Shown here: piece by piece, positions 56,531 through 64,000 of the stretch
Layout: each line of letters begins with the position of its first letter
Position numbering within the stretch: the first letter of the stretch is position 1
Source of the DNA: Okapia johnstoni
Lineage: Eukaryota > Chordata > Mammalia > Artiodactyla > Giraffidae
DNA length: 64,000 bases
Direction: 5' to 3'
Assembly (NCBI GenBank): GCA_024291935.2
Contig: CM044312.1
Coordinates: forward strand, 71,443,001-71,507,000
The notes under the pieces: generated by a model
The model's database searches: none
The model's input: only the letters and a program-made list of their open reading frames with translations
What the model was told of the DNA's origin: nothing
Position numbers and translations under genes: made by a program

Positions 56531-58807
56531 GATGGCTATGTCCAAAGTGATAGTGTATAAAATTTCATTATCTAACCACTGCCGTAATGTGAATTTTAAT
56601 GTTTAGTGTTAAACAATTACCTGTTTATGTTCATACTAACATCTTAAGAAAATGGAATGTGAAAGAGCATATACTGATGAAGAAATGACAAAATATAGTT
56701 AGCCTTGAGGCTGAGGTTAAGAAAAGAAGCCAAATTCTTCAAGAGCTTGGGACAGGGTCTGAAAAGTAGTAGTGGTGGTGATGGTGGTGGTAGAGGATAA
56801 GCTTGACCTCTTGACCTGTTACATAGTTTGTCCGTGGCCATTCCTATTATTAAACCTTTTTTTACTCCCTGTTACAATATTCATACAAAAATAGAAGTCC
56901 ATATTTATAAGAAAGATTTATTTAGCATAGTGCAGAGCTTCTTAGACTTTTCTGTCAGAATAACACAATAATGATATACTCACCCACCCCCAACCAAAAG
57001 TAATCTTATTTGAAGTCTCCAGTTTTCATTTAAAAGGCCTATGGACCTTAGATTATACTCTGGTAAGATCATGTTTATACCTATGTGAAATATGACTTTT
57101 CCCTCAAACTTTGCCTAAATGATGTTTCAGGAGGATTTGCCGAGTTTTCTGGTGGTTTCTGGGCCCAGTCCAGTGACTCCATACGTATGCAGAGTTTATG
57201 TTCAGTGACTGGAAATATAGGCCAACTCCCAGAGAGAGTTTGGTCTACAGAAATAGATGTCAGGGGGGATAATTTGAAATCTTGAATCTTTGGCTTAACT
57301 TAGCAGAGTGCAAAACATGAGAAGAGGAAAACACTGAACTCAGATTTGTAATATTTTTTACTAAGCAGAGAGGAGAGGAATGATCATTGAAGAAGACTAT
57401 GTTCTAAGGTGAGGATCTATTGTTGAGAAATCAGACCTCAGGAAGTTAGTGAGAGAAGGTTTAGGGCCCTAGACTTCTCCAAACATGCATGGAACTGCTT
57501 ATTTTTTATTTGCCATCTTGTCAAATCACGTTATAGTGCTAATTCTCTCCACCTCAAAACCTCAAATATTTTGACGATTGTAACATTTAGATTTCCATCA
57601 ATTTTTGATAGAAGGGAAGAATTGTTTCATTTTAGTTTAGAATCAATGCCATTGATTATGCTTCTATGTTATAATCTTATGCTTATATGTTTCATGGAAC
57701 CATCTTACTATTTTTAATTTTGGACTTAGTACTGGGAATATATGGTCCAACATATATTAGTACTGGGAGGGAACATATGATCCAACATCTCCAGATCCCA
57801 AGAAATTAATTTCAGTCAGGACTGTCAACCAGGCACCAAGCCCTGTGTGAAAGATCTGGGGACAGGAAAAATTTGACTACTTAAATATATGAGAGTATGA
57901 GGTCATTTTAGCTGCTAGAAAGTTCTGAATGAAATGACTTTGGTCTTTGTAAAGCACCTCTTTATGTGAAATTCATGGACCATGCAGATTATACAAAGTG
58001 AGGAAAGAGAACTGCCAGATTGTTTAAATCATTGCTCCATCTTAACTACAAAGTTCACAATGCATGGAGTGAAATTTGATCAGCTCAAGAAAAGAAAGCA
58101 TGAAAATAATTTGTTCTGTGACTTTAAAGTCATTGCAGTATTTTATATAAATAATAATGTAAGAACGTTTGATGCTTTTGTTACCTTATTTAACATATGC
58201 ACAATATATGACAGAATAATACTGGATTTAGAAATATATTCCTTCCTGTGCAGTGTTTTGCAAGCATAGTTCTTGAATGTCAATATCTGAATTTCTTTTT
58301 CTTTTTTATTGTTTTGCTTTTTACTTACATGGCGCCTTGTTAATCTGTTACCATCAATTTACATTCTACTAAGCTCAAAAAGATATTCTTATACCTTTTA
58401 TACTTTCAGGCCTTCCTTACTAGATTTTTTTAAACACTTCAAAAATTAAGGTACTTGGATTTCATGCCATCAGGTAGTTATATCTGTATGCCCTCCTTTT
58501 TTAAGTGAATAGTTCCATTGTTGCCACTTTCTACTTTGTGATTCTAAATCTTTTAACACCATCTTACCATTCTTTGATGCACTCTATCCTTATAGAAAAC
58601 ACTTATTTGTAAAATACTATTTATCTCATAAGTGCTTCTGTTTTTCCCATTATTGTTCTTCCTGTTTTCCAAGCACACATCTTAATTTATTATTTTTCTC
58701 TATGTATCTCCTTAGTGTATGCCTTTACTTTCTGATCAATTGCCATCATGAATTTTAAAAAATTTAAAATATGCTGCATGCATTTTTAATATGATGTCTA
58801 CTACCAA
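56531..58807. other. Upstream stretch with minor simple repeats
   Basis: GGT-rich run at 56764..56793. A local duplication of about 30 bases (TAGTACTGGGA ... GGTCCAACAT / GATCCAACAT) lies at 57727..57788. T-rich sequence lies at 58290..58325. No gene is supported; the frames at 57085..57285 and 57982..58269 match nothing I know. Confidence 0.5.
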
Positions 58808-59030
58808 TGGGCTTTCCAGGTAGAGCTAGTGGCAAAGAACCCGCCTGCCATTGCAGGAGATACCTGAGACAAGCATTCAATCCCTGGGGATGAGAAAGGT
58901 CTCCAGAGGCAGACATAGCAGTCCACTCCAGTATTCTTGCCTGGAGAATCCCCTGGACAGAGGAGCCTGGCAGGCTACAGTTCATAGGGTCACAAAGAGT
59001 TGGATATGACTGAAGCAATTTAGTATGTAT
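58808..59030 (+). mobile_element. Bov-tA-type SINE (variant head)
   Basis: GGGCTTTCCAGGTAGAGCTAGTGGCAAAGAACCC at the head, then the BovA body with CACTCCAGTATTCTTGCCTGGAGAATCCC and an end near GACTGAAGCAATTTAG. No clean TSD is seen. Confidence 0.92.
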
Positions 59031-60968
59031 TCATTACTGCCCATATTCTAAGCCTCTCTAGTACTTTTTTTTTCATCATTTTGTCATTGATATAGAATGA
59101 CAGTAGTTTCCATTTCAATGAAGTAATAAAAGCAAAAAAGGCACAATAATATCATGGGCTTAATTTTTGTCAGTAGTCGGATTTTGTCAGATGTGTTTTC
59201 TAGGCTTTGGGAAAACATACTTCAAAAATTCAAAGAGAGGTGCATCATGCTTCCTCAGTCAGATTTTTGAGAAGCTAAAATGCTGATGAACATTTGGAGC
59301 CAATGCAAATGTAATTGTAATCATACTGATTTTAATAATTGTGCAGACCTCTCCAGACAGTATTCTGTGTGGTGTGGTTTGCTTTTAACCATACTGAGTG
59401 TCCAAAATGTCTTTCAGAATATGATGAATACTTGTGATCTTATCCCACCCTTCTCCCCCATCACATGTACATATATATTCCATATATGTACATATCGTTT
59501 CATCTAATCTATAGATTCATTGATGCCCAACCATTTACTTGGTTAGGGGATTCTTTAAAAGTCCATCTTAAATAAACCTCTTATATAAAGTTTTTATTTA
59601 TCTATACATAATCAGCTGAAAGTAATCTTATGTACTGAACTCCTACGAAATGCTACCTGATCATTTTAATCACATTTCTTTCTCTTGTATTATAAAATTC
59701 TAGGCATATCTTAGCCTCACTTATAGTCTGTAACTTGAGAACATGACATGTTCATATTCCTCACAGTCATTGGAGTGAAGGAAAATACATTAGTAGAAAA
59801 AAAGGAGATACCTAACTACAATATGACTATGAAAATATATATTAAGCACAGAGTCAACTGACACTAGTAAAGTTAGCCTAGAATTTAACAATGCATTTTA
59901 AAAATCAAGACAACAAGATGTTTGCCATCTGGGAAGGTATTAAAGTTTTGAAACAATTGTCTCCCATTTTATCTCTCAAAGGGAATACTTTTTAAATGTG
60001 AAAAAAAAGAGTAAGTTTCATTAAGAGAAAATTGTAGTTTAAGATGGATCATAGGATAATTGGAAATCATTTATTTGCTTTAGAGTATTTTAATCTTCAA
60101 CTTCTTTCAGTTAGGTCCTAGGGCAATAAAAGAATCAGGAGATATAGCAGGCTGTTGTCTGCAGTCTCTGAAGAAAAGTGGACATTCTGGGAATTAGTGA
60201 AAGATGGGTGAAAAGCAAAGTTATCATGATTTTTCAAAAAAGAAAAGATCAACTCCACAAACTATAGGCCACATACATTAGGAGGTCAAGAGAAAGATGT
60301 GAAACATGAAGCTAGCATAGATTGATGAAGAGCAAGTCAAATCAAATAAGGTACATTTTTCTTTATAAAGCATGACTTTTCACTCTAGATTCATATTAGC
60401 TTAATGATTAAGCACTAATGCCATTGCTACTTTTCATAGATCAGCAATGAATAGTCAAAGATCAGGCTTCCATAATTCTGTTTAATATCTTCAAGTAATG
60501 CTTCAGTTTGCAAATGCTCTTTTAACACATTCTCCATATCTGACTTGATCAGAACTATATATAATTGGCCCTCTCATGAGCACTCTTACTATTTTATATA
60601 CTCTTCTGATCAACTCCTCCCATTGTTGCTTCATATTAATTTTTTAGGATCACTCCTGATCCTTTTTAAAAATATCTTTTAAATCATTTCTTGAATAATT
60701 CACTGACCCTAAGGTGTTCAAAACTTGAGGACTGACTACCACAATTGTATACTGTAAATTTACAATGCAAATTTAATATGTTTAAATTACAGAACACAGT
60801 ATAAATAAAAATGACCTCTGAATAAAATATAGGATAGCATTCAAAATTTTACATAAATGTGTGATAAATTTTAGCCCATGTTATTTAAGGACAACTATTA
60901 ATATTTTATATCCAGTAAATATTGGTTGTGATATTGGTCAGTTACAAATTATATATCGTCTAGATTTA
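59031..60968. other. AT-rich upstream stretch, nothing recognised
   Basis: A small imperfect palindrome occurs near 59463..59493 (ACATGTACATATAT...ATATATGTACAT). No gene or firm repeat call. Confidence 0.5.
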
Positions 60969-61990
60969 AATGGTTTTCATTCTGTCTGCCCTCTGATGGA
61001 TAAGGATAAGAAGCTTATGGAAGCTTCCTGATGGGAGGGACTGGAGGGGAAAACTGGGTCTTGCTCTGTGGGCAAGGCAATGCTCAGTAAATCTTTAATC
61101 CAATTTTCTGCTGAAGGCTGGGGCCTAAGGCCAAACTATGATAGGGGTAATGGCAATAATGGTGACCTTCTTCATAAGGACTTAAGCCAGCATGCTGCTG
61201 CCAGTCCCAAGATTGTTATAGTCAGTGCCCCTGACCCCACGGCAGGTCACTGTTGACCTGCACCTCTGCTGGAGACTCCTGGACACTCACGGGCAAATCT
61301 GACTCTCTCTCTTGTGGGGTCACTGCTCCTTTCTCCTGGGTCCTTGTGCATTCAAGGTTTTGTTTGTTCTCTTCAAGAATCTGTTTTCCCAGTCCTGTGG
61401 AAGTTCTGTAATCAAATCCCACTAGCCTTCAAAGTAAAATTCCCTGGGGGTTCTCAGTCCCTTTGCCAGATCCACGGGTTGGGAAATCAGTTGTGGGCTT
61501 TTGCAATAGTGTGAGAATTTCTTTGGTATAATTTTTCTCCAGTTTGTGGGTCGTCTACTCAGCGGCTCTCCAGTGAAGCTAATGGCGACTTCCTCCAAGA
61601 GGACTTATGCCATACTCTGCACCTCCCTGGTCTGCTGCAGCCAGAACCCCTGTTCCTGTGGCAGGCCACTGCTGACCCATGCCTCCGCAGGAGACATTCA
61701 GACACTCAAAGGAGGTCTCACTCAGTCTCTTGTGGAGACTTTCCTTGGGTTCTGGTGCACACGAGGCTTTGTTTGCACCCTCCAAGCATCTCTGGTGGGT
61801 ATGAGATTTGATTTTAAACAGGATTGCACCCCTCCTACTGTCTTGTTGGGGCTTCTACTTTGCCCTTCAGTGTGGAGTATCTTTCTTTGGTGGCATCCAA
61901 TATTCTCCTGTTGGTTGTTCAGCAGCTAATTGTGATTTTGGTTTTTTCACAGAAGATGAGTGTGTGTCCTTCTACTCCACCATCTAGTTT
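60969..61990 (-). mobile_element. BovB 5'-end region, antisense, isolated fragment
   Basis: On the minus strand it begins near 61990 with AGATGGTGGAGTAGAAGGAC and ends near 60972 with the complement of TTTTCATTCTGTCTGCCCTCTGATGG. I recognise this as the long 5' region upstream of the BovB ORF2. It consists of two diverged units: 61148..61400 and 61580..61800 share GGAGAC...GACACTCA, CAGTCTCTTGTGG and GTGCA...CAAGG blocks. No endonuclease or RT follows, so the copy lacks its 3' part. A LINE-1 5' region was considered as an alternative. Confidence 0.6.
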
Positions 61991-63129
61991 TGAGTCTTAG
62001 TTAAATAATTTGTGTGGATTACAATCTTGTAGCATAGTGACTGCCACTTTAATAAAATTACAAAATTTTGAGAACATGTTTTTAATGCAATGCAGTTATG
62101 CTTTCTACTTTAGGCTATATTTTAAAATGTCCTATTTTCTACTATATGGAGATAAAGGAACTATTTCCTTCATTTAGTAACAATAGGTGTTTTGGAGTTT
62201 TTCTAAATCACAGTTGAAGATGTAAAGGGTCCTATGCACTTAGTCTGTTTGATTATGGGTCTGCAGTAGTTCAAGGATTCATTCAAATATTCTACAAACC
62301 ACAAGAACAAACATATTACATTTTTTTCTGTTTAAGCCCCCAAACTACTTTAAAGGATGTCAGTTTATGTATAAACATTCCCTAAAGCTCCCAATTGAGC
62401 AGGATGCTAAATTTAAAAAAATCTAAATTTTCCCAGTACTAATGGAAATTTACTTCCTAACCATTTTCTCTGGAGACAAAAGTAGGTCTCCTCGAGGATA
62501 GGACATTTGCATATGAGGTATGATATAAAGGGCTAGAAACATCTTTTCTGCTCGCTCCAAAATGCTTCACTATTTTTTGTCATTTTGCCTGATAATTTCT
62601 ACATTACCGATTTATCCCTTTGAGATAATAAAATGCATCTATCACTGAAAAGGTTTCTTCTGCTTTAGTCATACTCATATGGCTACTAGTAAACAAAATA
62701 TACTCACCACAGAATAAAGGAAAGATTGCTAACTCACAAATCCCTAGAGGCTGTACTAAACCAAATGTTGCTTAGCAATTTCTACAATTTTTCAGTCTAA
62801 TTTACAAGAATAAAGAGATTAGAAATTAAGGGAATATGAGTATGTTACATAAAGTTATAAACTTAATATTTAATCTGTGTTTCTATTCTCTATTGATTTA
62901 AAAACAATGGAAAAAGAAGACTAATAAGTGGGTATGGTATGATGGCACTAATTCAGTTCAGTTTGTGGTACTGACAGGTGATTTTTAAGCCAAGAGATGA
63001 ATGAACACACAGTTGTGTAAAAATCTGGGGGAAAGATTTTTCAGACAGGGTAAAAGGGTATCTAGGTACTGAGTTGGCAAAGGACTGGACAGGTCAGAGA
63101 CTAAGTAGTTTCTACTGTTATTATTTTAT
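61991..63129. other. Upstream stretch, nothing recognised
   Basis: AT-rich sequence without a supported feature. Confidence 0.5.
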
Positions 63130-63620
63130 ACATTCCATTATGCTACCACTTACGTTAGTCTCTAAGGCCTTTCACAAGTTGGATATTGCTTTAGATTTAA
63201 TTCTTCCCTCACCTCTTCTCACCATGTTCCAGGCTAGTCTAGTCCTCTGTGACTTTAATAGTTGTTTCTTTTAATAGCTTCTCATTCATTTGTTATTACC
63301 TAATAAACTGTACCTCATCTCTTAAAATTCACTTGCAAGCATTCCCTCTTTGAGGAAGCCTCTAACTCTCCTGGCCGCTATGTAAAGAATTGCTCAGTTT
63401 TCGTGCTACCATTAACTTATGCACTTGAGTCACTGCTTTGCAGTTAACTAATGTATGTGTTTCCTTTTATCACTAGTAAGTTTCTTTATGATAGAGACAT
63501 TTTTCATTCCTTGGTACCTATGATCTATCATAGTAGTAGTACTACATAGCACATAGTACTAGTAGTATATTTTAGACATTCAACAAATCATCATTCAGTG
63601 AGTGACTGAATGGGCTATGT
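63130..63620 (+). repeat. L2 LINE 3'-end remnant
   Basis: AAGGCCTTTCACAAGTTGG, CACCATGTTCCAGGCTAGTC, AAGCATTCCCTCTTTGAGGAAGCC, GTAAGTTTCTTTATGATAGAGAC, ACATAGCACATAGTACTAGTAG and TTCAACAAATCATCATTCAGTGAGTGACTGAATG give the full order of an L2 3' end. The frame 63074..63274 lies inside. Confidence 0.7.
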
Positions 63621-64000
63621 TTTTGTTGTTGTGATTTAACTAATGTAGCATTTACCTTCAGAACAGTTTCTATAACATATTTATTTTAGTTAATAACCAT
63701 AAACTAGTCTACACTATAGCCATATTCTATAATCACTAGAACGTTTATCATTATGTCACTTCAAAACAGTAAAATGGTAAATGTTAACCTTTATGTTTAA
63801 TGCAAACTATGCTCATGGAAATATTGTGAAAAGACTGAGTGATTTTCGACACATTTTTTATTTTTCCATTTAACATACTTTAGTAGATTTTCAGCCTTTT
63901 AAATATGTTAGCATTAAGAACCAGGTACCCCTTAATGAAAATCATGATTTAATAGTATATTTTATGTAGTCTGTTCCTCTTTTGAAGTTAGGGTGATAGA
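63621..64000. other. Right edge of window, nothing recognised
   Basis: AT-rich sequence without a supported feature. Confidence 0.5.

Noticed and set aside
13341..58999. CRISPR-like array from regularly recurring GGGAAGCCC and CACTCCAGTATTC motifs
   Set aside because: The recurrences are dispersed SINE copies in both orientations with unequal spacing, in a mammalian genome.
61546..61929. 127-codon plus-strand frame that could look like a small secreted protein
   Set aside because: It is antisense read-through of the repetitive BovB-type 5' region.

Overview
This is ruminant (pecoran, most likely bovid) nuclear DNA. The evidence is the dense load of ruminant-specific retroposons: BovB (RTE-type) LINEs, Bov-tA and Bov-A2 SINEs, CHR-type SINEs and ruminant-type LINE-1 3' ends. 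Older mammal-wide MIR, L2, MLT1 and L1 remnants lie beneath them. I cannot separate cattle, sheep, goat or buffalo by eye. No bacterial, phage, plasmid or CRISPR content is visible.

One protein-coding exon is recognisable. At 49184..49484 on the minus strand is the first coding exon of MAGI2 (membrane-associated guanylate kinase, inverted, 2; also called S-SCAM). It encodes 100 residues, covering the N-terminal PDZ domain, and ends in a clean GTAAGC splice donor. Everything left of it (1..49183, about 49 kb) is therefore part of MAGI2 intron 1. The exon sits in a CpG island of about 2.8 kb (48150..51000) that holds the 5' UTR and promoter. In human this promoter is shared with the divergent lncRNA MAGI2-AS3, so the plus-strand sequence right of about 50 kb is the likely start of its ruminant counterpart. 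From 51 kb to the end I see no exon, only upstream DNA made of repeats and unassigned AT-rich sequence.

Layout: 0-15 kb is AT-rich intron with old repeats, two 5'-truncated L1 insertions with exact target-site duplications (TSDs), SINEs and a (CA)n tract. 15.2-18.9 kb is a composite of three BovB segments in alternating orientation, forming two large inverted repeats. 23.7-24.9 kb and 31.8-34.8 kb hold two more BovB copies with 5' inversions of the twin-priming type. 37.8-39.5 kb (plus) and 42.8-44.2 kb (minus) are two long BovB copies facing each other; the second interrupts a MIR and has an exact 10-bp TSD. 48-51 kb is the CpG island with MAGI2 exon 1. 52-64 kb holds older LTR-type, L2, MIR and MLT1 pieces, a mariner MITE hairpin nested in MLT1, and an isolated fragment from the 5' end of BovB.

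Nearly every long open frame in the window is either a decayed BovB reverse transcriptase/endonuclease segment, a SINE read-through, or a CpG-island open frame without an AUG. BovB-derived sequence totals roughly 13 kb of the 64 kb by my count. I found no convincing undescribed gene system. The most checkable novelties are the atypical BovB inversion junctions, the clustered BovB breakpoints, the mariner hairpin as a possible microRNA source, and the alternating-CG tracts at the bidirectional promoter.
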